From assembly GCF_027595985.1 (NCBI RefSeq), contig NC_073306.1, positions 104,892,984-104,956,983 of the forward strand: a stretch of 64,000 nucleotides of DNA, written 5' to 3'. Both the position numbers and the translations under genes were made by a program. The notes below the pieces were generated by a model. It was not told where the DNA came from, ran no database searches, and worked only from the letters and a program-made list of their open reading frames with translations. This DNA is from Sorex araneus. Lineage: Eukaryota; Chordata; Mammalia; Eulipotyphla; Soricidae. Of this stretch, positions 31,421 through 41,767 are shown piece after piece; within the stretch, counting starts at the first letter, position 1; every line of letters starts with the position of its first letter.

Positions 31421-31890
31421 GGTAACAGAGTGGGAGACTAACACCCAAGAACTCTAGAAATAAGTACCAGGAGGTTGACTCCATGGCTTCGAGGCTGGCC
31501 TCACGTTCTGGGGAAAGGGCAACTCAGAGAAGCAATCACCAACTATAATGTAGTCGAAGGCCATGCGGGGGAAGGGAGTTGCAGGCTGAATGAGGGCTAG
31601 AGACTGAGCACAGTGGCCACTCAACACTTTTCTTGCAAACCTCAACAGCTAATTAGAGAGAGAGAACAGAAGGGAATGCCCTGCCACAGTGGCAGGGTGG
31701 GGTCCGGGGGGAGATGGGATTGGGGAGGGTGGGAGGGATGCTGGGTTTACGGGTGGTGGAGAATGGGCACTGGTGAAGGGATGGGTTCCCGAACTTTGTA
31801 TGAGGGAAGTATAAGCACAAAAGTGTATAAATCTGTAACTGTACCCTCACGGTGATTCTCTAATTAAAAATAAATAAATTAAAAAAAAAG
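31421..31890 (+). other. L1 3' UTR, type A
   Basis: Follows the TAG stop. Contains GGTAACAGAGTGGGAGACTA, a short GA run (31654-31665), a G-rich stretch at 31693-31740 (GGGTGGGGTCCGGGGGGAGA) typical of L1 3' UTRs, and GTGATTCTCTAATTAAAAAT before an A-rich tail. This UTR type also occurs at 4363, 7720, 10168, 16263, 19876 and 44942. Confidence 0.9.
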
Positions 31891-32029
31891 ATAGAATGGT
31901 CAAGAAGAAAAGATAGTTTTTACAGTAGTATAGTCAGAAAAATATTAGAGAAATAAAAATTGTGGTGATGAGAAATGGTTGGATTCAATATTATACATAT
32001 TAAAATATATTTTTGAAGATAAAAAAAAA
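31891..32029 (+). other. Probable 3'-transduced flank with its own A-tail
   Basis: About 130 bp after the L1 A-rich end, not part of the L1 family consensus seen in other copies, ending in ATTAAA (31999-32004), 15 bases, then an A-run at 32021-32029 and the downstream TSD. This is the pattern left when transcription reads through the L1 signal to a downstream one. Confidence 0.82.
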
Positions 32030-32067
32030 TAAATCAGAACAAGAAAGGAGTCAGAGGGCAGTTTCCA

Positions 32068-32756
32068 GACTGTGAAGAAATCACATCATTCTTTCTTTAG
32101 GATTGCTATGTATAGACAGCTTTCCAGCCAGACCCTTGCCACACCGAGCAGCGTTACTATTGGACCGTCATAAATAAAAGGGGTGTCCAGAGGAGATTTT
32201 TCTGTTTTTCATTGAATCACTTATATTTCTTATAAATTGTATCTCAGAGGGATTTCTTCATGGTCCTGTTTTGTCTTCTCTTCCTTTGTCATAGCTTCTT
32301 ATTCCTCCCCTAGCTCCAGGCTCCAGCTCTTTTCGGGCTAGTTCCAAGTTCCTTGAGGTTTTTTAGAAGATGCCTAGTCGATTCTAATGAGTTCCTCTTA
32401 CGATTCTTCATATAGTTTCTTCAGATTCTTCATGGTTGAGAAGTCTTAAAATAATTTTTAAAATCATTCTTTTGTTAATTTTTATTCCTTTAATAATTGT
32501 AATTTTTTGTGAAATGTTCTGTAAGCAAAGTCTCTTTTCTGTCTTTAACTCTGCCTACCAGCTGGAAAATGTTGCATAGTTCCCAATAGTGGGATTTGTG
32601 GAATACAGTTTCAGGAGGTGTTTACTTCTTCACTTCTCAGCGGATATTGAGTTAAGAGCTACTCTGTGCCAGGTTCTGTGGATTTTAATTTGTGAATTTT
32701 TTATTTGAGATCTTTTTCACATACGAGACGTTTACAGTGTAAGGAGAACACACTGT
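32068..32756. other. Low-copy DNA between the inverted-duplication arms
   Basis: Nothing recognised. Confidence 0.4.
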
Positions 32757-33093
32757 CAAGTAAAGGCTAGCAATTTTTTTCCTGTAAGGAGATAGACAAT
32801 AATTTTTTGGATTTGTTTTCTTTTCAAACCAAATGGTCTTTGATTCAACTACAAAATTTGACTGTTGTAGAATGAAAAGCAATCGTAGACAATACATTAA
32901 TAAACGAGCATGGAGCATGGCTGTGTTCCAATAAAACTATTTATAGATCTTGAAATTTGAATCTCATGCAATTTTTCAATATCAAAAAATAGTGTTCATC
33001 TTATTTTTTTCCCAACTACTAACAAAAGCAAAGAATTCTTCTTGTAGACTATATAAAACAGTGGGCTGCACTTACTTTTTGGCTATTGTTTGC
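32757..33093. mobile_element. hAT-type non-autonomous DNA transposon relic
   Basis: Matches, from memory, a mammal-wide hAT element: TTTGATTCAACTAC, AGACAATACATTAATAAACG AGCATGG, GGCTGTGTTCCAATAAAAC, GAAATTTGAATCTCATGCAA and a degraded GGCTGCACTTACTTTTTGGC end. Family name not certain. It abuts the end of arm B. Confidence 0.6.
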
Positions 33094-33372
33094 AAAGTGC
33101 CTTCTGACTCCTTTCTTGTTCTGATTCAAATCACTATTTCTCAACAGACTATGCTTACAAGGTTTAATGTTTGGACTTAAGCAATACTAGAGGCTGAGAT
33201 ATGTGTTAGCAAGATGCTGTTTCCCCGAGTTCAGATAAGCTGCATTTGAGAGTTATTTGCCAGCTTATCTTTCTGATTATAAATGAGAAAATAGGCCTTC
33301 CAAGGAAGCAGGGAGTAAAACCACCCAGATTTTCTGGTTTCAAAAGATTCAGATCATCTTTATTTCCATCTT
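33094..33372. repeat. Inverted-duplication arm B, with the empty L1 site
   Basis: Inverse of arm A. CCTTCTGACTCCTTTCTTGT TCTGATTCAAATCAC at 33107-33141 is the uninterrupted counterpart of the L1 insertion site. Homology ends near the hAT relic on the left and about 33372 on the right. Confidence 0.85.
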
Positions 33373-34278
33373 TCAACTCCACAGGGTAAAGGAAAATATT
33401 CCTGAGGGAGAGAAGCTTGCTCTGAGATCTGAAATCTGACTAGGATAACATGGTAAGGTGGGAACAATGGTGATATCTGCAGTTAGTAGGCAAGAATCAC
33501 TTCAATATCAAAATGTTACAGAGAATAAAATCAAATCTATATAAAAGGGAGATATATTGTTTTATGGATTCTGAGAAGTTCCTGTATAAAAGAAATCTAT
33601 TTGATTTTGCTTAAACCAATGTTTCTTAATCCTATTTGCTCATAAAATCTTTCTTGGTTGAATACTTACTAACATCTACGGAACACATATTTGGAACTGC
33701 AAGTTCAGGGAATCTTTGGCTATGAAAGAACTCCAGAATATACTGAGGATTTTACTTCATAATTTTTTTTCCATTTGAATCATCTTAGAGTCCATGTAGT
33801 TCTTCTATGTGGGTTTTTTTGAGATTTTCCCCACTCTCTACTGAGGAATATTTTAGGCTAGAATTTGACATGACTGTTTTTTAAAACAGTTTAAGTGTGA
33901 ATTTTTCTGGGGGGTAAGGGGTGGACTGTGTGGCTCCCAGAGGTCCTTGTATGCCATTTAATGATGCCATTATAACTGCAAGAGAATTGAATGTATTTTA
34001 CCAAATGCTCAGTGGGGAAAACAATAACAGTGGATATTTAGCTGATGATGACATACAGCTTCTCTGGAGAGCTGTGAGAACCTATTGATTCTCACTTCAT
34101 AAAATGCTTATTTGAAAACTCTAATATCTGTGAGAGTTTGCCAAGTGCTGTTCCATTAATGTGTTTTTTTCCCAGAGTACTGAAGTGAAAAGCAACATTT
34201 TTTTCTCCTACATCCATATATCCTCAAATATCTGAACGAGGAAGTTAAATTTTCTACCATTCATTCAGTTATTTGATT
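33373..34278. other. Low-copy DNA
   Basis: Nothing recognised. Confidence 0.4.
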
Positions 34279-34466
34279 TTGGGGCTTGCAGGCCACAGAT
34301 GGCTGTTATCAGGGCTTAAACCTGGCCCTGTGCCCTGGAGTCATCACTACTTGCATTGAATGATGGGGGTGTTGGGAACATCACATGTGGTTTAAAGGAT
34401 CAAATTGGATTTGTCAAAGTCCAAGGCAATCTTCTGATCAATTGCTGTATTATCACCCTGGCCCTA
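34279..34466 (-). mobile_element. Old SINE of the shrew tRNA type
   Basis: Inverse, diverged: TTGGGGCTTGCAGGCCACAG at one end and CTGTATTATCACCCTGGCCC (head) at the other. Confidence 0.65.
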
Positions 34467-34489
34467 TATTCAGTTATTTAAATATACTT

Positions 34490-34755
34490 ATTTTGGTGGT
34501 TCACAAGAAGTGCTGAGGACCTCAGGACACCCTAGGGCCCCTTCTGGTGATTTGTCACCCACTGTTCTGTCAATTTTCAGCCAGCTGGGCCAGTAGTTCA
34601 ATATGAAGGCACAGAGGTGAGTGTTGCTCAGGTCTTTCAGAGCTTCTTCCAGGCCTCCTTGGTGACATTCAGGGGGATATGATGTCAGGAATTGAGCCTG
34701 GGTTAGTTCCATGCAAGACTGGTACCTTAACTCTGTACTATCTCTCTGACCCCTT
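34490..34755 (-). mobile_element. Old SINE, longer body
   Basis: Inverse: GAGGACCTCAGGACACCC, GGAATTGAGCCTGGGTTAGT TCCATGCAAG and a GTACTATCTCTCTGACCCC head. About 80 bp longer than the short form and similar in build to 738-1020 and 59125-59402. Confidence 0.6.
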
Positions 34756-34889
34756 ATTCAGTCATTTTGTTTATTGTGTACTTACCTAACATATGCATTA
34801 ATAATATGTTTGGTGAGCAAGGACAGTGTTCTCTCTCTGATTATTTTATAACTATCTTCCTTGGTATAGACAGAGAAAATGTTGCTAAG

Positions 34890-35073
34890 GATTTTTTTTT
34901 TTTTGGGTGCAGGGGGTTATACTTGGCAGTATTCAGGGCTTACTTCTGACTTTGTGTTCAGGGATCACTTATTTGTGTCAGGCTCAGGGGATCATATGAG
35001 GTGCTGGGGATTGAACCTGGGTTAGCTACTTGCAAGGCAAACTCTACCCACTGTGCTATCTTTTCACTCTATT
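34890..35073 (-). mobile_element. SOR-type SINE, short form, moderately old
   Basis: T-run, GGGTGCAGGGGGTTATACTT, AGGGCTTACTTCTGACTTTG, GGTGCTGGGGATTGAACC, CACTGTGCTATCTTTTC head. Confidence 0.88.
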
Positions 35074-36516
35074 AAGAATATTTTGATTGGCAATTTTCAA
35101 ATCCTGTTTATCTCTTGGTCTCTATTTGTCTTCTTGCAGCAGATATATGTTGCTATGCAGGGAATACTCATAAGTACAGAGAATTGGGTTGTCTAGGAAA
35201 CCAGTTGATCTACTATGAATTGTCAAATTCAAAAGAAACATCCCTGGCTACAACCAAGTAACCTGGTCTTTTTTTCTCCTGCCTCAGTTTCTTCCATTCT
35301 ATCTGGATCCTTTTCATTGCCATAAATCAGCCTTGGTTCAAAACAAGAGAGAAACAAGTATATAGTTAGAGTCTCTGCTCTTTCGTGCAGTGCTATTGCT
35401 GAGATAAATAAATGATTTGGGTGATTTTGTGGCACTTTTCCATTATACTTTCAGAGAAAGCAGTATTCATTATACATCAGAATGATTTGCTGTAAATGAG
35501 GTATTTATCTCATTTCTTTGAATCAAATTTAAATCTTCAGTTGGTCTCAGTGTAAATCTTTCTTAATGCCATAAAACATTAAGGTTGAAAGGACCTTACA
35601 AATTCTCAGCACGGACACTTCTCATCTGAGAAACCTGAGGTAATGGCAGAGCCAATGGTAACACCCAGTTCCAGTTTCCTATTCTGGGTCTGTTTTTAAT
35701 CCAGCTGCTTTGCACCGAGCACTTGCAACTCTCCTAACTTACTGTTGATGTCTTCTTTCCATTCAATTCTGTTAACACCCCCACAAATCTTAATATTACA
35801 AAGTAAGCAGACAAGATAAAGCAATGGTATTTTTTTCCTTTAGGAGAGATGCACTCATTTTGAGGTATGCAAAAATAGGACATGCCATTTGACTAAGCAG
35901 AAAGAATCGTGGAGATAGGCTGTATTTTATAAGAAGCAGATATGTGGTTGCTGAAACAAGCGGAGCACAAGTAATAAAGAAACTGTTTTTGCTCCCGTGT
36001 GCATATAGCTGGAGGAAGGGCAACCGATAAGGGACTGGTTACTGAGCGTTTTATGGCTTGTTTGCAGAGCATCTGTTTAAGGGGAGACAGTGGCTGGTGG
36101 AAGTAAGGCAATTGGAAAGGAAGAACTTAATTTAGGTGCTCTCTCTCTCTGTGTATGTGTGTGTGTGTTTTAAATTAATGTAAGAAGAGGGAAAAACACT
36201 TTTTTATGAACTTTTACTCTGTGGTTCTTGAGGGAATTGGTGTCCATTTATCATGAAGCATTTGAGAACACACTATATATATGGCACTGTGTCAGAAAAC
36301 TTGAGTGTGTAGGTCAAACAGACCTACTGTGTCCAGAGAGCTGAAGCTAATGGGTGATCACAGAACATGGATTAACATCTAATAGACACAAACATCTAAG
36401 AGACACAATAACCAGGACAATTAGAATGTTAGATAAACAACAAATACTTCTCAGTATGTGAACAGGTTCCAAATATTGCATGACACATGTTGGGTATGCT
36501 TTAATTTCTTTGTTTA
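35074..36516. other. Low-copy DNA with a MIR-like relic
   Basis: About 35578-35730 resembles an inverse MIR-type SINE (TCATCTGAGAAACCTGAGG ... CAGAGCC), weak. A CT/GT tract lies at 36141-36168. Nothing else recognised. Confidence 0.35.
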
Positions 36517-36793
36517 CTGTATCACTGTATCACTGTCATCCCGTTGTTCATTGATTTGCTCAAGCAGGCGCCAGTAACGTCTCCATTCATCCTAGCCATG
36601 AGATTTTAGCAGCCTCTGCTTACTTGTCCTTCCCAACAGTGCCGTATTGGAGGTTCTTTCAGAGTCGGGGGAATGAGACCAATTATTGATACTGTCTTTG
36701 GCATATTGTATACAACACGGGAAGCTTGCCAGGCTCTGCCATGCGGGAGGGATACACTCGATAGCTTGCTGGGCTCTCTGAGAGGGATGGAAG
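36517..36793 (-). mobile_element. Long-form SINE, third subtype, head missing
   Basis: Tail on the left is (GTATCACT)n, i.e. AGTGATAC repeats on the minus strand, with no poly(A). Body has the extra block shared with 3856-4057 and 53023-53234 (minus strand: CTCATTCCCCCGACTCTGAA, CTAAAATCTCATGGC). The tRNA head is absent on the right. Confidence 0.9.
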
Positions 36794-37408
36794 ATGTATA
36801 TAAGAGAATAAAAGCAAGTATGTTAAAACTAAACACATGTATGCTGCTTTAGGTACAACGGTGGGCTAGACTATAAGAGGTCATGCAGCGCTTTGGAAAT
36901 TTTTCTCATGGATGATAACTGAAAGTTTATAAGGTCCAGTGAATATTGAATCAGAACTGGAATGGATTAATTTTGAACCCTTTATTTTCTATGGAGAGAA
37001 GCTAGTCTTAGACAAGCTTACTGAATTTCTCTGGTTCATATAGTGAGCAAGTGGCTGAACTGATTATATGTCACCACATAATCACTGCAGATTTTATGCC
37101 AGCTTTTTATAAGCAAAAAGATGAGGGTAGAGCCATTATGTAAAACTTTAAATTATTGTGATGATATTACTTAAAATAGTTTATTGATATACTGGTACAA
37201 TAATATTGGGATGTATGGAATATTATGAAAATATGTTAAAATGTAATAATTCTAATTGATGCACATCATTTCTTTGTGAGAGTTTAGTGAATATATTTTT
37301 GGTGTGAAAAAAGTTAATACATTAGCTGTTATCAATTTGTGCATTAGAATAAAAATATTACACTGAACAAAATTTACTATAGCATTGCAAAATATTGACT
37401 TATAAAAT
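36794..37408. other. AT-rich low-copy DNA, possibly a 3' UTR relic on the minus strand
   Basis: If the coding-like relic at 37409-37850 is a retrocopy, this is where its 3' UTR would lie; minus-strand AATAAA occurs at about 37180-37185, but no A-run follows. Confidence 0.25.
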
Positions 37409-37850
37409 TTAATCTCCCATGTCAGAAGATTCTATTTCTGTTTTGTGATCTGATGCATCATCTTCAGGGCCACTCATATAAGGTGTGTTTACACTGTAGG
37501 TCTGCCACAGTGCATTATCTTCAGATGCATCCAGTACATCTGAAATTCTTGTCATTTTGAAGCTTTTGTAGAATGTTTATTGTAGTAAAAGCTCCCAACT
37601 CTTTATTACTTATGTGCGTTACAGTTCCAGGGACAAACACTCGATATTTTCTGTAGGGGTCAGTTAATGATCATCACTTATCATTGTCTCATGGTACAAG
37701 TGGTCTTTAAAGGGTTTACAAATACTGGCAACGTGCATGTACTCAGAATTCTAATCCTATGACTCACAGAGTGGAGAGAACAAATGCACATCAGTTGCCC
37801 ACTGGTGAATACTGCTCTGATGCTGCTCTATTTACTTTTTAAAGCAACAT
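37409..37850 (-). pseudogene. Coding-like relic of an unrecognised protein
   Basis: One minus-strand frame keeps coding character across about 430 bp with scattered stops. Recognisable runs include QWATDVHLFSPLCES, NSEYMHVASICKPFKDHLY HETMISDDH, then several TAA or TAG codons, and DNALWQTYSVNTPYMSG ending in an acidic tail, ESSDMGD, and TAA at 37409-37411. A second frame is also open across 37545-37670. I do not recognise the family; a retrocopy, a decayed exon (an AG acceptor-like CCCCTACAG lies at 37651-37659) or a transposase relic are possible. Confidence 0.35.
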
Positions 37851-39032
37851 CATGAATGGAATTATGCTATGCAACTATTATACAATAAAAGATGATAAAT
37901 AATTTTTTTGGATCAAAAAAAGGGTTACAATGATTATATGGTAAAATGTGGTAGGTCAGTTTTATAGCCCTTTGTATAATTAAGTACATTGATTTAGTTA
38001 GTAGAATGTGTATAATGGGTTGTGTGCTCAGGAAAGTTCTAGAAGAAACTGAAAAAAAAGAAGAAAAGTGAGATATTAAGAGCGTAGAATGCTTTGTGAA
38101 AGGTCTGTTGGTATAAAAGCAAATGTAAGTCAAGCTTTAAAGGCAGAAACACATTGTTATTTTTCAACAAAGAAAGAATTTTTGTCTTTTGTGGACTATA
38201 GATCAATCATTGACCAATAGATTCATTTTCAGGAGGAAAAAATATAGAATATTGAGAATCCATATTAGTTAGGAGTTATTTTGCATCACACCTTTGCTAC
38301 AAATATAAGATTTGGACTTTATTTGGAATGCCATAGGAAGCTGATATTAAAGGTAATGCCTGAACAAGTCAGGTCTTTATCAATAATGGTAATAATTTTG
38401 AAAGAGTTGCTTTTATCAGTTTAAATAGCATTTGGAATTCTAGAAGGTTGAATACTGCTCAGATTGTTAATATGACTACCTTCACACTTGTCATGTCTCC
38501 TTGGGAGGAAGAACTGTAATATCTCAATTTTCTTTAGAAAACGAAATATTAATGAAGCACAATGGGACTTCTTATGATTATAATCGGAGTTCATGTGGGG
38601 GAGGATGAAATATAGAACCTCTCTGTCCATGGTGTATGTGTGTACTAAGTGAAGTAACTACTTGAAATTTCCAGAGCAGAATGATCCAATCTCTGTCACA
38701 AAGGCGTTATTTAAGTCCAAAAGAATAGCTTAGTGATTGATATTATGAACAATTGTGATCCTCTTTTAAATTCTTATAGTAAGGAGTTTTGTGGGCATCC
38801 ATTAGAGTTAAAGGATTTGGCAGGACCTTTGAAAGAAACATAAAAACCAGGGATCCTTCAGTAAGTCTGATTGAATTAATAACCAGGAAGTAGATTTTTG
38901 GCTTTGTTTATGAAAGCTCATTAAATTTGCTAGTGTAGGAGAATTCTTCATAGCAAGGTAAACATAATTTCTGATCTAGTTTCCCAGGGGATGAGGACTG
39001 TTCAGCTTGAGGAGTAGAATAACTTAACAAAG
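37851..39032. other. Low-copy DNA
   Basis: Nothing recognised. Confidence 0.4.
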
Positions 39033-39044
39033 AAAAGCCTCTTT

Positions 39045-39103
39045 GTGCATGAGCCAGGAATGACCCCTGTGCATTGCCGGGTGTGACCCAAAAAGCAAAA
39101 AAA
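39045..39103 (+). mobile_element. SOR short-form SINE, only the last 60 bp
   Basis: GCATGAGCCAGGAATGACCC through CATTGCCGGGTGTGACCC and an A-tail, flanked by a perfect 12-bp TSD, AAAAGCCTCTTT, at 39033-39044 and 39104-39115. A clear example of a strongly 5'-truncated SINE insertion. Confidence 0.93.
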
Positions 39104-39115
39104 AAAAGCCTCTTT

Positions 39116-41727
39116 TTTACCTTCAGATGTTTTATATATATGTATATACATACATATATATATATATACTGATTAAAGAGATGTAAATTGTATAGATTGA
39201 AAGGAGAATCAATTACTTTTTAAAGTTAAAATATTTGGTTAAGAGGTATTGGGAAATATTCCTAATATGAATTTTTATGGAAGTAAAAGAGATATAGATG
39301 ATTATTATTTGCTTGGGAAAAGAACAAAAAGTAACTTGTAATTAAGCAGAGAGTATGGCAATGAAGGTCAATGGGAAGGAAGTTTAAATTGTGGAATGCC
39401 AACTCTGGTAATATAACAACTTTTTTTTTTTATTATGGGCACTGTTTCCCACCACCACCACCACCACCACCATCATCATGATGATAATGCAGTGTTCAAA
39501 TAGTATATGTTTTCTATTTCTAATCTCCAACGTTGTGCAGACTGGGCTCTGAGGTCGAACTTCACATGCCCAAATGACTACTTTCTCTGTGGAAGATTCT
39601 TAATTGGGTGGTGAAGGCAGGTGGTGAAATAAAGGATATTAAGGAGATGAGATTTTGAATAGATGCAGCTTGCATTCTGTTTTAAAAACTAGGTGGATTC
39701 CCTTAATATTGGATTTGACAGTAAGGAATAAACATAAGACACCCTGTTGCTGAGAAATATCCCAAACTGAACTCCTGAGAATCAGCATCTGCACATAATT
39801 ACTTAGGGCACATAATTCTTTTATGGGTGCTCACTTAGTAAAGCATTTACATTTACATTCACAGCTCATTAGGTTGCTTGTGGATTTGATTTGAACATTT
39901 TAAGTGGGATTGTTTTTAATCTTTGGAGGCACTATAAACCCACAGTCACGCTCAACTGCCACATACTGTTGGAAGGAAAACCATAACTAGCTCGTTTTGC
40001 TCCCTAGCAGGAATTTTCTAAGATAAGGACTGAACTGACCATGAATAATCTTAGGGAAGAGTTTTCCTTTTCTCATTCTGAGCCCAAGGCTTATGGAACT
40101 CTAGTGATCAAAAAGCAAAGTTACTTGAAACTCTGATGAAGAGAGAATGAAATTAAACGTGACTTTTGAGTTGTTATAAAAATCATAAAATAACAGATCT
40201 TTCAACCAGATGTTTAATTTTAAAGAGCAAACATTGCAGACTTTCTAGAGACTGTCAATGGTTTGAAAAACCAATTCAGTCTCTTCCCTTGGGCTCTTAC
40301 ACTGCCTGGTAATGAGCACGGTTGGTCTTTAGCAAAGCAGTTGCTATCAGCATACATTTGGAAGTGCACCATCTAATGAAAAAAATTTTTTTAGAAAACC
40401 AGATAGATTTTGCAATTTATTCATAGTGCCAGGTGTTCCTTAGCTGTGCACTTTGGGGCCTGAGCTAAGTGCCTGCAGTTTTCCTTTTTCATGGGAGAAA
40501 CGATAAAATGAGAGATTTTCTGTTGTGCCATGCTTGATGAAGGCAGTAGCTCCTGCTTGAGTGTCTGCAGGCATGTTTGATTTCAAATTCAAATGTAATC
40601 TCAAGGAGAACTTCTTTGCCTTGATATTTTAGTGAAGGCCTTGATATCATAGAGTAGATATGAATTGTAGTCTGATTTCAATATGTAGTAGAAAAGGCTA
40701 ATTAATCTCCTGCAATCTTGGAAATAATTTACTAGATTTGTGTCCAAATAGTATGTATTGTATGCTAATAACCCCAATAGTGTCTATTTGTATAATGGCA
40801 CGGGAAGAAAGTACTGGCCCAATATTCACATCATTTCTTATCCAAAAGTGGTGTTTTTACAATTTTTTACTAAGGTCCCTTATTGATATGGTGGTTATTA
40901 AGAAAATGAGATAGGCATTGCAGGAAACACTATTAACACAGCACACCTGTTTTATGCTGAAATGAAATGTCAGTAGTCAGACCACCATGAGATGCTCAGA
41001 AAAGCAGTAAAAGATGGAATCTTCTCTTATTCCTTTTACTGCACCAGCACATAGTGCATTCAGACCTGTCTTGTGGCACCGACCTCAGCTACAGTCGTGC
41101 CCTTTTTAACTGTCATGCTTTCTCTCTGGCTTTGCATTTGGTTCCTTTTGTGCTTAGACTTGAATACAACCCTCTGGAAATTATAATTTCCACCCTTTCT
41201 TCAGTTCTAGGTAGCACTCTCAATGGCAATTTCCTTTCCATAGAAATGAGTTCCTTAATAGGTACCCTCTCGAAGATGGGAGATATGTCCATGACTCTGG
41301 AATATCCTAGAATTCAGTTGAGACTTGTACAAATTTATTGAAATTCATTCCTTAATCTCCCAGATATTTGATTACTCCAATAAGGAATTGCTATTATCTT
41401 AATGGATTTCCTTCAGTTTCATAGCTGAAATCTTAACTCTTAAAGATTATGGTATTAGGATGAAGATGACTACTTATATCAGGATGGAATGCTAATGAAT
41501 GGTATTATTTATTTATGAAAGAAAGTCCCTAAACAGAGATCCCTAAACCTCCTTCATCCATCGGTGAACACAGTAAGAAGGTATCAACTATGAACCCAGG
41601 GGATGGTCCTGTGGATAATTATGATGCTGGTGTCTTGATCTTTTATTTGCCAGAGTTCAGGACTGTGAAAAATGAATTTTTGTTGTTTTTAAGCTTTCTC
41701 ATCCATGGCATTATGTTATAAATGCCT
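39116..41727. other. Long low-copy stretch
   Basis: A TA run at 39131-39169 and a (CAC)n/(CAT)n run at 39449-39479. The part 40200-40640 is free of visible repeats and moderate in GC, as conserved non-coding DNA often is, but I cannot test that. A 95-codon frame at 41054-41341 has no other support. Confidence 0.35.
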
Positions 41728-41767
41728 GAAAAGGTGAAGGTGGGCAAAACAAGAGAACCTAGAAGAA

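Larger units (their letters stand above)
26154..32029 (+). mobile_element. Near-full-length L1 retrotransposon with a 3' transduction
   Basis: About 5.9 kb insertion between perfect 15-bp TSDs, TAAATCAGAACAAGA, at 26139-26153 and 32030-32044. Order: CpG-rich 5' UTR, ORF1 (broken), 42-bp spacer, ORF2 (open), type A 3' UTR, A-rich tail, about 130 bp of extra sequence and a second A-run. The low damage suggests a recent insertion. Without ORF1 it probably cannot move itself, but it could supply ORF2 protein if transcribed. Confidence 0.95.

Noticed and set aside
39400-39480. CRISPR-like or regulatory array at the CAC/CAT run
   Set aside because: It is a simple trinucleotide microsatellite in vertebrate DNA.
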